A stretch of DNA of 64,000 nt from Flavobacteriales bacterium (GTDB lineage: Bacteria > Bacteroidota > Bacteroidia > Flavobacteriales_F > PHOS-HE28), in assembly GCA_016716605.1 (NCBI GenBank), contig JADJWA010000001.1:2525001-2589000 (forward strand), in the 5' to 3' direction. Below the pieces are notes generated by a model. It had not been told where the DNA came from. It searched no databases and worked only from the letters and a program-made list of their open reading frames with translations. Shown here piece by piece: positions 36,498 through 45,189 of the stretch (position 1 is the first letter of the stretch; each line of letters starts with the position of its first letter). A program made the position numbers and the translations under genes.

Positions 36498-37043
36498 GAT
36501 CCTGGCCTCCAGCACCAGGAACTGCGTGGTTTCATCGCAAGGCGCTGTGAGCACCCGTAGCGGCCTATTCGATTTCCGGGCAATGGTGAGCAAGCCAAGG
36601 CCAGCGCCCCCATGCTCGGTCCGCCCCTGATTGCTGAGCAGCCTCAGGAAATGCTCCTTCAGGTCGGCTTCGGTCATCTCGTTGAGGATCTCAATGCGCT
36701 GCTTGAGGAATTCTGCTTTGGCCGATGGAATGGCGCTTCCCGCGAGCAGCGTGTACCTGCCTTCATCGGCGTGCAGTTCAACGAAGGAGGTGGGTGCCAG
36801 CCTAGGCTCGGTGTGCAGGCGCAGGTTCTCCATAGCCTCTACCAATACATTGAGCAAGCGCTTGCGTGTCACCACGCCATCGGCGGCTTCTAGGCTCCAG
36901 GCCTCGGCGTCCATGATGAAGCGCTCGAGCTCAGCATGGCTGAACTCGCCCACCATGCGCAATATGATTTGGCCAGAGGCCGGTTTTGGAACCTCGAAAC
37001 TTCCATCCTGCGACCAATGGCCCTGATTCGGATGGCTTTGCAT
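36483..37043 (-). CDS. SiaB family (DUF6272) protein kinase-like
   Basis: A 186-residue protein of the SiaB / DUF6272 family, an HATPase-like serine kinase in the Pseudomonas SiaABCD pathway that controls biofilm via a phosphorylation switch. The core RKRLLNVLVEAMENLRLHTE holds the ATP-binding Asn/Glu helix and GGAGLGLLTIARKS is the G-box; the SiaC-like and SiaA-like partners are not in this window. Start at 37043; the frame upstream to 37196 is Arg-rich and unlikely to be coding. Confidence 0.78.
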   Translation of the reverse strand: MQSHPNQGHWSQDGSFEVPKPASGQIILRMVGEFSHAELERFIMDAEAWSLEAADGVVTRKRLLNVLVEAMENLRLHTEPRLAPTSFVELHADEGRYTLLAGSAIPSAKAEFLKQRIEILNEMTEADLKEHFLRLLSNQGRTEHGGAGLGLLTIARKSNRPLRVLTAPCDETTQFLVLEARILRDA

Positions 37044-37222
37044 GGGATTCCCAGGATTCACGGTTTGAGTCTCTTGCCTTGGCCTCTTGAAGGCGACCAG
37101 CGAGTTCGAGGTTCGATATACGGGACGAAGGGCTCGACGGTTTCGGGATCCACGGGGACCAATCGACCCGGTTCTGGAGTGGGCGTTCCGGGCCATGCAA
37201 CGGCGTCGGCCATATTCGCAGC

Positions 37223-37996
37223 GTGAATAAGCCCCGAGCGTTACCCGACAAGGTGAGCGTCATTCCACGCAAACCGCTCATTGACAGTGGGGTATGCTTG
37301 CCATTTGGCTTCCTAGTGGTAGGTCTGGCGTGCCACAGCCCCACCACACCGGTGCAGCCCTTGGCCGATCCAACCACCAGTGCCCGAGCAATCGCCTTTG
37401 AAGCCGTTGAGGACAACATTGCGCACGATACACTGCTGATCCAGACCACCTTCGACCTGCGCGATGGGACTTTCGTGATGGTCGCCTCGAACAAAGACGA
37501 CACCTGGGAGGGGCTCAGGCTCTACCGCTACCGACCCCGGCCGGACAGCTCGGCCCACCTGCTTGCCATATCGAATCCGGCCTATGATAGTTGGACGATG
37601 CTGCCTGCGTTCTTCGCAGTGGATAGCACAGGACGGGACGGTTTCTGGGTAATGGCCAACTTCGGCGAACGCGAGAGCTGGGGCCAGAAGCTCATGCGGC
37701 TCGATTCCGCATTCCACGACCTCGGATTCCTGGATGCCACGGCCATCGAGTGGGTGGATGAATCGGACGGCCGGGTGCGCAAGCGCCGCAACATCGGGCC
37801 CTTCACGCGGTTGGAATTCAGCGGTGATTCAACCTGGATCCGCTTCTCCTGCGACAGCGTTTACCTATACGACGATCAGAACGGCCATCAGGATATCGTT
37901 TTAGCCACGTCGCGCATCCGCTTCCTGCATGCGCCTGAAGAAGGGCTCAGCCTTTGGGTCGATGAGGAGAAGCGCCCGCTGCGTCAGCCTGGTTGA
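37223..37996 (+). CDS. Hypothetical lipoprotein
   Basis: A 257-residue protein of unknown function. A hydrophobic stretch with lipobox VGLAC (Cys36) suggests a lipoprotein; the n-region from the GTG start is long (about 25 residues), so a downstream start is possible. The body is beta-rich with FDLRDGTFVMVASN, FFAVDSTGRDGFWV, and RKRRNIGPFTRLEF and no recognised motif. It ends two bases before the convergent lipoprotein gene. Confidence 0.55.
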   Translation: MNKPRALPDKVSVIPRKPLIDSGVCLPFGFLVVGLACHSPTTPVQPLADPTTSARAIAFEAVEDNIAHDTLLIQTTFDLRDGTFVMVASNKDDTWEGLRLYRYRPRPDSSAHLLAISNPAYDSWTMLPAFFAVDSTGRDGFWVMANFGERESWGQKLMRLDSAFHDLGFLDATAIEWVDESDGRVRKRRNIGPFTRLEFSGDSTWIRFSCDSVYLYDDQNGHQDIVLATSRIRFLHAPEEGLSLWVDEEKRPLRQPG

Positions 37997-37998
37997 GC

Positions 37999-38898
37999 CT
38001 ACTGCACTATCGGGATCATACCGCGCACGCCCATGTCCACCACCGCATCGCCGGCGGCAGGCTCATAGACCCCATCGCCGTTGTCAATCCACTCGAAGCT
38101 GTTGTTCGTGCTCAGCGAAACGGTGATCACCACATCCTGCGTCTCCGAACCGGTGATCGTGAGCGGCGTGGCGAATGCGCCCGTGACCACGCATGATCCA
38201 GCCGGAATGGGTGAAGTAGCGAAGAGCGGGTTGGGAACCGTGGTGGCTCCCGGAGGCGCCTGACCGGTAACCGGGGCCGTAGAGATGGGCGGATTGATGA
38301 CCTCAAAGGCCCAGAAGCCTTGCAGTTTGTTCGCGTTCACGGCAACGCTCTGGTTGCGCACCGGGAAACTGGTGATGTAGGTGTTGTAGCCGATGAAGCT
38401 GGCCACCGTGCCCCACAGGTTGAAGGTGCCCCAGGTGGCATCCGTGTAGCGGAACTTGATGTCATAGTTCTGGTAGGCGAGCGATACACGCAGCCATTCA
38501 TAGGTGCCGGGTGCCATGTCGGCGATGGGCATGCTGAAGAAGGTCTCTCCCTCGCCCGCCTTCACGCTCTGCGCGAAATGGATCGCGGTGTCGCCTCCGG
38601 CGCTCGTCTCAGGGGCGTGGTATACCACTTCACCGCCCCCCAGGGCGGTGAGCATCGTCGGCGCGAACTCGATGTAATGCGCGCTCATCTTATTGAAGCG
38701 CGGATTCTGCGCCGCGCGGCCAGGGGCGAGCACGGCTGGCTGCCCGATGCTGTCCAAACGGGCCTGCGTGCTGTCGAACCGGAATTTCATCACCAGCCGT
38801 GGAGGCTCCAGCTGCGACGCAGGCGTGTTGACGGGCTCCTCCTTGCGGCAGGAGGCGAGCACTGCAAGGCTTAAAAGGACGATGAGGATAGCGCGCAT
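37999..38898 (-). CDS. Hypothetical lipoprotein
   Basis: A 299-residue outer-envelope lipoprotein (lipobox VLASC, Cys17). The body has LVMKFRFDST, HYIEFAPTML, EVVYHAPETS, GTYEWLRVSLAYQNYDIKFRY and a C-terminal calcium-loop-like DNGDGVYEP. The family is conserved in Bacteroidota but not characterised. Start at 38898 gives the signal; the frame to 39069 overlaps the divergent marR region. Divergently transcribed from the fad operon. Confidence 0.65.
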   Translation of the reverse strand: MRAILIVLLSLAVLASCRKEEPVNTPASQLEPPRLVMKFRFDSTQARLDSIGQPAVLAPGRAAQNPRFNKMSAHYIEFAPTMLTALGGGEVVYHAPETSAGGDTAIHFAQSVKAGEGETFFSMPIADMAPGTYEWLRVSLAYQNYDIKFRYTDATWGTFNLWGTVASFIGYNTYITSFPVRNQSVAVNANKLQGFWAFEVINPPISTAPVTGQAPPGATTVPNPLFATSPIPAGSCVVTGAFATPLTITGSETQDVVITVSLSTNNSFEWIDNGDGVYEPAAGDAVVDMGVRGMIPIVQ

Positions 38899-39007
38899 GA
38901 CGATGGGCTTGTTGCGCAAAGAACGCGAGATTGTGTTCAGAAATTTCCACCCCCTTGGTATGCGCGCATAACAAGTGCGGCTAACTTGGCGCCGAAGCCG
39001 ATGCCCA

Positions 39008-39439
39008 ATGGCCCCAGAAGAAACGATCGACTTTCCCATCCGCCGCGTGTGGAGCCGCATCTCCCGCATCTACAACACCGAGGCGGCCAAGTACGGAGGC
39101 AGCATGGCCATCGGCCAGATACTCCTGAACATCGAACCAGAGGGGACGCCCAGCACCAAGCTCGGTCCCAAGATGGGCATGGAGGCCCGAAGCATGGTGC
39201 GCACCCTGCAGACCATGGAGGAGGCCGGGCTCATCAAGCGAATCACCGACACCGTCGACAAGCGCGTGGTGCGCATCCACCTCACCGCGAAGGGCAAACA
39301 GATGCGCGACGTGAGCCGCAACACCGTGATCAGATTCAACGAGGCGGTGCAGAGCCGCTTCACCCCCGCACAGCTGAACAACTTCCGGCAGGTGATGTCG
39401 GAGCTCGACCGCATTCTCGAACAAGAACAACTTTTCTAG
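39008..39439 (+). CDS. MarR family transcriptional regulator
   Basis: A 143-residue winged-helix dimer-type regulator: helices with TEAAKYGGSMAIGQILLNIE, recognition region ARSMVRTLQTMEEAGLIKRI and wing DTVDKRVVRIHLTAKG. It overlaps nothing and ends directly at the ATG of the fadN-like gene, so it is the first gene of the operon and is likely to control it in response to acyl-CoAs; the operator is not identified. TAACTTGG 18 bases before the ATG may be the -7 element. Confidence 0.9.
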   Translation: MAPEETIDFPIRRVWSRISRIYNTEAAKYGGSMAIGQILLNIEPEGTPSTKLGPKMGMEARSMVRTLQTMEEAGLIKRITDTVDKRVVRIHLTAKGKQMRDVSRNTVIRFNEAVQSRFTPAQLNNFRQVMSELDRILEQEQLF

Positions 39440-41821
39440 ATGGCAAAGAGGAACATCCGTAAGGTCGCCGTCCTCGGCTCCGGCGTCATGGGCAGCCGCA
39501 TCGCCTGTCACTTCGCTAACATCGGCACCGAAGTGCTGCTGCTCGATATCGTTCCGAAGGAATCAACCGAAAGCAAGGTGCCTGCCGAGCGCAACAAGAT
39601 CGTGAACGATGCCTTGGCCTTCGCGCTGAAGAGCAATCCCTCGCCGATCTACGACAAACGCTTCGCGAGCCGCATCAGCACCGGCAACTTCGATGATGAC
39701 CTGCCGAAGATCAAGGATTGCGACTGGATCATCGAGGTGGTGGTGGAGCGGCTCGACATCAAGCAGCAGGTGCTGGCCGACGTGGAGAAGTATCGCACGC
39801 CCGGCACACTGATCACCACCAACACCAGCGGCATTCCGATACATGCGATCGCCGAAGGACGCAGTGAGGATTTCCGCAAACACTTCTGCGGCACGCACTT
39901 CTTCAACCCGCCGCGCTACCTGCCCTTGTTGGAGATCATTCCCGGTCCGGATACCGACCCGGCGGTGCTCACTTTCTTGGAAGAGTACGGCCAACGCATC
40001 CTCGGCAAGGTCACGGTGATGGCCAAGGACACACCCGCCTTCGTGGCCAACCGCATCGGCGTGTTCGGCATCATGGACGTGTTCCACCTCGTCACCGACA
40101 TGGGCCTCACGGTGGAGGAAGTGGACCGCCTCACCGGCCCCGTGATCGGCCACCCGAAGAGCGCCACCTTCCGCACCGCTGATGTGGTGGGCCTGGATAC
40201 GCTGGTGAAAGTGGCCCAAGGCGTGAAGGACAACTGCCCCAACGACGAGCGCAACAGCCTCTTCAGCATTCCGGAGTATCTGCAGAAGATGGTCGAGAAG
40301 AACCTGCTCGGCAGCAAGACCGGCAAGGGCTTCTTCTTCAAGGACCGCAACTCCCCCAAGGGCGAGATCCTCTCCCTCGACCTGAAGACGCTGGAGTACA
40401 AGCCGCAGGTGAAGCCCAAATTCGCCACGCTGGACGAGGCGAAGAAGGTGGATGACCTGCGCGAGCGCCTGAAGCTTGTGTACAACGGCACGGACAAGGC
40501 GGGCGAATTCTACCGCCGTTCGTTCCAAGCGATGTTCGCGTACGTGAGCCACCGCATCCCCGAGATCAGCGACGAGCTTTACAAGATCGACGACGGCATG
40601 CGCGCCGGCTTCGGCTGGGAAGCGGGTCCGTTCGAGACTTGGGATGCCATCGGCGTCAAGAAGGTGATGGAGGATATGAAGGCGAAGGAGGTGAAGGTGG
40701 CCGGTTGGATCGGCGAAATGCTGGCCGCAGGACACGAGTCCTTCTACAAGGTGGAGAACGGCAAGCGCCTCTTCTACGATGTCGCGAGCAAGAGCTACAA
40801 GCCGGTGCCGCGAGCGGAAGGCTTGATCGTCCTCAGCGACCTGCCCGAGAGCAGCGTGGTTTGGAAGAACAGCGCCGCCACCGTGCGTCACCTGGGCGAT
40901 GGCATCCTGAGCGTGAGCTGGACGAGCAAGATGAACACCATCGGTGCGGAGGTGATCCAGGGCCTCAACAAGGCCATCGACCTCGCCGAGCAGGGCTACA
41001 AGGGCCTAGTGGTCTACAACGACGGCGCCAACTTCAGCGCGGGCGCCAACGTGGGCATGATCTTCATGATGGCCGTGGAGCAGGAGTACGACGACCTGGA
41101 GATGGCCGTGCGCACTTTCCAGAACACCATGATGCGCATGCGCTACAGCAGCATCCCGGTGGTGGCGGCCCCGCACCAGCTGTGCCTGGGCGGCGGCACC
41201 GAGCTCTGCCTGCATGCCGACAAGGTGGTGGCGCACGCTGAGACCTACATGGGCCTGGTGGAGTTCGGCGTGGGCGTGATCCCCGGCGGCGGCGGCACCA
41301 AGGAGTTTGCCCTGCGCCTCGCCGACGAGCTGAAGGAGGGCGACATCCGCATCAACGCCATGCGCGAGCGCTTCCTCACCATCGGCCAGGCCAAGGTGGC
41401 CACCAGCGGGCACGAGGCCTTTGCGCTCGGCTACCTGCGCAAGGGCCAGGACGAGGTGATCGTGAGCCGCGCCCACCAGCTGGCCTACGCCAAGCAATGC
41501 GCGCTGGACCTCTGGAACAAGGGCTACACCAAACCCGCGCCGCGCAAGGACATCAAGGTGCTCGGCCAGGAAGGCCTCGGCATCGTGTACGTGGGCGCCA
41601 ACAGCATGCTCAGCGGCAACTACATCAGCCAGCACGATGCGCTGATCAGCGAGAAGCTGGGCTACGTGCTATGCGGGGGGGACCTGAGCGAGGCGACGGA
41701 GGTGAGCGAGCAATACCTGCTGGACCTAGAGCGAAAGGCGTTCGTGGAGCTGTGCATGCAGCGGAAGACCTTGGAGCGGCTGCAGAGCATCATTACAAGT
41801 GGGAAGGTGTTGAGGAACTGA
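39440..41821 (+). CDS. fadN: 3-hydroxyacyl-CoA dehydrogenase / enoyl-CoA hydratase (FadN-like)
   Basis: A 793-residue bifunctional beta-oxidation enzyme. N-terminal NAD domain with VLGSGVMGSRIACHFAN (about 11-27), the dehydrogenase catalytic segment HFFNPPRYLPLLEIIPG, then a C-terminal dehydrogenase lobe, and last a crotonase/enoyl-CoA hydratase domain (about 470-700) with GANFSAGANVGM-like oxyanion and FGVGVIPGGGG catalytic loop. The order dehydrogenase-first matches FadN rather than E. coli FadB. Works with the thiolase downstream and is probably controlled by the adjacent MarR. Confidence 0.93.
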   Translation: MAKRNIRKVAVLGSGVMGSRIACHFANIGTEVLLLDIVPKESTESKVPAERNKIVNDALAFALKSNPSPIYDKRFASRISTGNFDDDLPKIKDCDWIIEVVVERLDIKQQVLADVEKYRTPGTLITTNTSGIPIHAIAEGRSEDFRKHFCGTHFFNPPRYLPLLEIIPGPDTDPAVLTFLEEYGQRILGKVTVMAKDTPAFVANRIGVFGIMDVFHLVTDMGLTVEEVDRLTGPVIGHPKSATFRTADVVGLDTLVKVAQGVKDNCPNDERNSLFSIPEYLQKMVEKNLLGSKTGKGFFFKDRNSPKGEILSLDLKTLEYKPQVKPKFATLDEAKKVDDLRERLKLVYNGTDKAGEFYRRSFQAMFAYVSHRIPEISDELYKIDDGMRAGFGWEAGPFETWDAIGVKKVMEDMKAKEVKVAGWIGEMLAAGHESFYKVENGKRLFYDVASKSYKPVPRAEGLIVLSDLPESSVVWKNSAATVRHLGDGILSVSWTSKMNTIGAEVIQGLNKAIDLAEQGYKGLVVYNDGANFSAGANVGMIFMMAVEQEYDDLEMAVRTFQNTMMRMRYSSIPVVAAPHQLCLGGGTELCLHADKVVAHAETYMGLVEFGVGVIPGGGGTKEFALRLADELKEGDIRINAMRERFLTIGQAKVATSGHEAFALGYLRKGQDEVIVSRAHQLAYAKQCALDLWNKGYTKPAPRKDIKVLGQEGLGIVYVGANSMLSGNYISQHDALISEKLGYVLCGGDLSEATEVSEQYLLDLERKAFVELCMQRKTLERLQSIITSGKVLRN

Positions 41822-41826
41822 GGACG

Positions 41827-41854
41827 TCAATGGTCTATGGTCCGTGGTCTATGG
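41827..41854 (-). repeat. Array of four CCANNGA heptamers (inverted orientation)
   Basis: Read on the minus strand, four adjacent 7-bp units CCANNGA with middle pairs TA, CG, TA, TT. Starts five bases after the fadN stop codon. One of three such arrays around the four-helix-bundle gene. Confidence 0.85.
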
Positions 41855-41891
41855 CAGGGAGTGAGAGGTGTGTTGGTTGTCGAATGCGGGT

Positions 41892-41919
41892 CCAAAGATC
41901 ATAGACCAATGACCATAGA
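41892..41919 (+). repeat. Array of four CCANNGA heptamers
   Basis: Four adjacent 7-bp units on the plus strand with middle pairs AA, TA (first base T instead of C), AT, TA. It ends 12 bases before the four-helix-bundle ATG. Flanking CGAATGCGG / CCGCATTCG segments also form an inverted repeat around it (41881-41889 and 41920-41928). Confidence 0.85.
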
Positions 41920-41931
41920 CCGCATTCGATC

Positions 41932-42297
41932 ATGAACCGATACAAGAACCTCGAGATCTGGAAGGACGCGATCAAGCTCGCGAAGGCGGTGCATGTCCTG
42001 AGCGAAAGCCTACCCAAAGAAGAGACCTACGGCCTGAAGAGTCAGATGCGAAGAGCGGCCGTTTCTATTGCCAGCAATATTGCTGAAGGAGCTGGACGCA
42101 ACAACAACGGCGAGTTCAACCAATTCCTTGGCATCGCCATCGGCTCAGCGTTCGAGGTGGATACCCAGATGACCATCGGCGTTGAACTCGGCTACTTCAA
42201 AGCAGACACAGTGAAGGAGCTGTCCTTGCAGATCGACAGCCTAGCCAACCGCGTGAACAAACTTCAACAAACACTCACCCCCGGCAAGCGACGTTAG
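41932..42297 (+). CDS. Four-helix-bundle protein (S23 / IVP family)
   Basis: A 121-residue helical protein of the S23/intervening-sequence family, originally known from inserts in 23S rRNA genes and related in fold to the Avd protein of diversity-generating retroelements. Signature: YKNLEIWKDAIKLAKAVH, LKSQMRRAAVSIASNIAEGA, and AIGSAFEVDTQ. Function is unknown; a nucleic-acid-binding homopentamer is known for relatives. It sits between fadN and fadA with no role in beta-oxidation, bracketed by heptamer arrays in direct orientation, suggesting an inserted cassette. Confidence 0.92.
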   Translation: MNRYKNLEIWKDAIKLAKAVHVLSESLPKEETYGLKSQMRRAAVSIASNIAEGAGRNNNGEFNQFLGIAIGSAFEVDTQMTIGVELGYFKADTVKELSLQIDSLANRVNKLQQTLTPGKRR

Positions 42298-42306
42298 CTT
42301 GTCCGG

Positions 42307-42334
42307 CCACCGACCATAGACCAACGACCATAGA
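42307..42334 (+). repeat. Array of four CCANNGA heptamers
   Basis: Four adjacent 7-bp units with middle pairs CC, TA, AC, TA, starting nine bases after the four-helix-bundle stop and ending 11 bases before the thiolase ATG. Same orientation and length as the array at 41892-41919. Confidence 0.85.
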
Positions 42335-42345
42335 CGCACTCAACC

Positions 42346-43521
42346 ATGGATGCATACATCGTAGCAGGATTCAGAAGTGCTGTCGGCAAGGCACCTCGTG
42401 GAAAGTTCAGATTCACCAGACCCGACGATCTCGCCGCTGGCGTGGTGAAGCACCTGGTGGCCAGCGTGCCCAACCTGGACATCGAACGCATCGACGACGT
42501 GATCGTGGGCAACGCCACGCCCGAGGCCGAGCAGGGCCTGAACATCGGCCGCATGATCAGCCTGATGGGCCTGAACACCGACAAGGTGCCGGGCATGACG
42601 GTGAACCGCTACTGCAGCAGCGGCAGCGAGACCATCGCCATCGCGGCGGCCAAGATCCACAGCGGGCAGGCCGACGTGATCGTGGCGGGCGGCGTGGAGT
42701 GCATGAGCCCGATCCCCTTCGGCGGCTGGCGCATCGTGCCGAACGCCAAGGTGGGCAAGGCGAACCCCACGTACTACTGGGGCATGGGCCTCACCGCCGA
42801 GGCCGTGGCGCGCGACTTCAAGGTGAGCCGCGAGGACCAGGACGCCTTCAGCCTGCGCAGCCACGAGAAGGCGCTGGCCGCCATCGCCGCCGGGCGTTTC
42901 ACCGACGACATCGTACCCTACACCGTGGAGCGCGTGTACCTGGATGCGAAGGAGAAGCGCCAAGTGGAGAAGTACGTGGTGGACACCGATGAAGGTCCGC
43001 GCGCGAGCACCCTGGAGGCGCTGGCGAAGCTGAAGCCGGTGTTCGATGCGAAGGGCAGCGTGACGGCCGGCAACAGCAGCCAGACGAGCGATGGCGCGGC
43101 CTTCGTGCTGGTGGTGAGCGAGCGCATGCTGAAGCAACTGAATGTAAAACCCATCGCGCGCCTCCTCTCCTACCACGTGGCCGGCGTGGAGCCGCGCATC
43201 ATGGGCATCGGTCCGGTGGCGGCGGTGCCCAAGGCGCTGGAGAAGGCCGGGCTGAAGCTGAGCGACATCGGGCTGTTCGAGCTGAACGAGGCCTTCGCGA
43301 GCCAATCGCTGGCGGTGGTGCGCGAGCTGGGCATCGACCCGGAGCTGGTGAACGTGAACGGCGGCGCCATCGCACTGGGGCATCCGCTGGGGTGCACGGG
43401 TGCGAAGCTGAGCGTGCAGCTCTTCAATGAGATGCGGAGAAGGAAGCAGAAGTATGGGGTGGTGACGATGTGTGTGGGGACGGGGCAGGGGGCGGCGAGT
43501 GTTTTTGAGTTGTTGAATTGA
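42346..43521 (+). CDS. fadA: Acetyl-CoA acyltransferase (thiolase)
   Basis: A 391-residue thiolase that releases acetyl-CoA in the last step of beta-oxidation. Nucleophilic Cys90 in NRYCSSGSE, HEAFA-type motif NEAFASQ, GGAIALGHPLGCTGAK (His), and the second catalytic Cys in MCVGTGQG. It works with the FadN-like enzyme upstream; the four-helix-bundle cassette lies between them. Its stop is four bases before the next ATG. Confidence 0.95.
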   Translation: MDAYIVAGFRSAVGKAPRGKFRFTRPDDLAAGVVKHLVASVPNLDIERIDDVIVGNATPEAEQGLNIGRMISLMGLNTDKVPGMTVNRYCSSGSETIAIAAAKIHSGQADVIVAGGVECMSPIPFGGWRIVPNAKVGKANPTYYWGMGLTAEAVARDFKVSREDQDAFSLRSHEKALAAIAAGRFTDDIVPYTVERVYLDAKEKRQVEKYVVDTDEGPRASTLEALAKLKPVFDAKGSVTAGNSSQTSDGAAFVLVVSERMLKQLNVKPIARLLSYHVAGVEPRIMGIGPVAAVPKALEKAGLKLSDIGLFELNEAFASQSLAVVRELGIDPELVNVNGGAIALGHPLGCTGAKLSVQLFNEMRRRKQKYGVVTMCVGTGQGAASVFELLN

Positions 43522-43524
43522 GCC

Positions 43525-45189
43525 ATGAACTGGTGGCGTGACATAATTAATGGCGTGCAACACTTACCACGTTGCACATTCTTTCACGCCGCAATCATCC
43601 TGGTCCTGTCCGCGGCTCCTCTATTGTCATTAGGCCAATTCCAAATGGAATGGACTGCGGAATATGTCCATGCCCCCGAACAGATACACACCGGCTTGGA
43701 TATGCATGTAGATCCTAACGGCACCGTTTACCTCTATGGATACTCACGCAGTGATGCAGGCGTGAATACAGGTGTGTTACTCAAGAATGTCGAAAGGGAG
43801 TGGGTCTGGTCATTGGAACTTCCGGTTCAGAACATCTACGGATCCATGAGCGTGGATCATTCGGGGAACATTCTGATCGCAACCTCCGGAAGTGCTCCAT
43901 CCATCGGCGAGCACTATCGGACAATGAAAATCAGTCCCGACGGGGTGGTACTTTGGACAGCAGATTTCGACGGAGGGCTAATTCCAGATGGCTGGGATCG
44001 TCCGTATGCGATCGCTGTCGGCCCCGACAACTCTGTATTCGTTACGGGATGGTCGGAGGTGGTGCCCTTCCAGCACAACGCGGTCACTCTGAAGTACGAT
44101 AGCCTAGGAAATGAACTTTGGTATGTATACTATGATCATGTGCAAGGCGCTGGCACAAGCGAGCAAGGCAACGACCTACTTACCGATGCTTCAGGTAACG
44201 TCTATGTAATCGGTCAAACACATGAACTCTCGGCTGAGCAGTACTATCTCTTCGCCCTTAAGTACTCGAGCAGTGGAGCATTGCTGTGGGAATACCTCCA
44301 CCCCGGAGAAACCTTCACCGATGGCCGCCGCGCTAAATGGCGTCCGGATGGGACCATAGCGATAGGCGGCGCCTACTATTTGGATGGTCAAGGGGATCTA
44401 TTGTGCGATGTGCTAGACACTACAGGCGCACTCCAATGGTCAGCTACCTACAACGCTCCGGGCGATTGGCAGGGAACAGATTGGTTCCGTGACATTGCTG
44501 TTGGGGAGGACGGAACAGTCCTGCTCACCGGGACGCAGTTCAACGGTAGCGGCATACTTGACGACTACCTGACAGTGAAATACAGTTCGACCGGTGAACT
44601 GCTTTGGGCAAGGAGCTACAATGGAAGTACAGGTCACGATGACGGGTATGGTGTTGCCGTTGACGAACAAGGAAACGTATTCGTCGCAGGTAGGAGCAGA
44701 CAGAATTCATCTTCCGTGCTGGCTTCGATCGCCACACTTCAATACGATACAGAGGGCAACCTGACGTGGAGTGATGTGTACAATGAGGATGGCGCTGGAT
44801 GGTATCGGCCCAACTGGAGAAATTCCGCTTCGAGAGAAGTCGAAGGCAAGTTGTTGGTGGCCGGGGCGCAAGAGAACAGCGGGATCGGAGGAACTGGCGC
44901 TCTCGTGCTGCTGTGCTATGGAACAAATACATCGATCGAAGACCGCTCAACGAGTTCTTTTGGCCTATTCCCGAATCCTGCAAGGAACCTCATTCACGTG
45001 GATGTCCCATGTTCAGGAATGTTCGACTGGACATTACTTGACCCTATTGGACGAGTTTTGATGAAAGGCCGCGCCGTTCCTTGTGGCTCAATGACAATCG
45101 ATTTTCGAAATCTCGCCTCTGGCAGTTACCTCCTGCATGTCGACGGTACGGTCATCCATGCATCGCAGAAAGTGATGATCGTGCCATGA
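43525..45189 (+). CDS. T9SS type A protein with SBBP-like propeller repeats
   Basis: A 554-residue secreted protein. Signal peptide ends about residue 38 (LSLGQ). It has about seven repeats of the GNVYV-x-G-T/W-x-x...Y-x-S-x-G-x-L-L-W type (for example FVTGWSE, DSLGNELWYVYYD, YSSTGELLWARSYNG), the SBBP/NHL-like beta-propeller pattern, and a T9SS domain (LFPNPARNLIHV). The codon use is visibly more AT-rich than its neighbours, as if recently acquired or under different constraints. Its stop overlaps the next ATG (ATGA). Confidence 0.83.
   Translation: MNWWRDIINGVQHLPRCTFFHAAIILVLSAAPLLSLGQFQMEWTAEYVHAPEQIHTGLDMHVDPNGTVYLYGYSRSDAGVNTGVLLKNVEREWVWSLELPVQNIYGSMSVDHSGNILIATSGSAPSIGEHYRTMKISPDGVVLWTADFDGGLIPDGWDRPYAIAVGPDNSVFVTGWSEVVPFQHNAVTLKYDSLGNELWYVYYDHVQGAGTSEQGNDLLTDASGNVYVIGQTHELSAEQYYLFALKYSSSGALLWEYLHPGETFTDGRRAKWRPDGTIAIGGAYYLDGQGDLLCDVLDTTGALQWSATYNAPGDWQGTDWFRDIAVGEDGTVLLTGTQFNGSGILDDYLTVKYSSTGELLWARSYNGSTGHDDGYGVAVDEQGNVFVAGRSRQNSSSVLASIATLQYDTEGNLTWSDVYNEDGAGWYRPNWRNSASREVEGKLLVAGAQENSGIGGTGALVLLCYGTNTSIEDRSTSSFGLFPNPARNLIHVDVPCSGMFDWTLLDPIGRVLMKGRAVPCGSMTIDFRNLASGSYLLHVDGTVIHASQKVMIVP

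Noticed and set aside
39563..40891. 442-codon open frame on the minus strand
   Set aside because: Fully antisense to the fadN-like gene, whose motifs are clear; composition is of a shadow frame (Leu/His/Val/Ala-rich).
41827..42334. CRISPR-like array
   Set aside because: The units are 7-bp heptamers without spacers of 25-40 bp and there are no cas genes.
42340..43563. 407-codon minus-strand frame
   Set aside because: Antisense to the thiolase gene with all catalytic residues on the plus strand.
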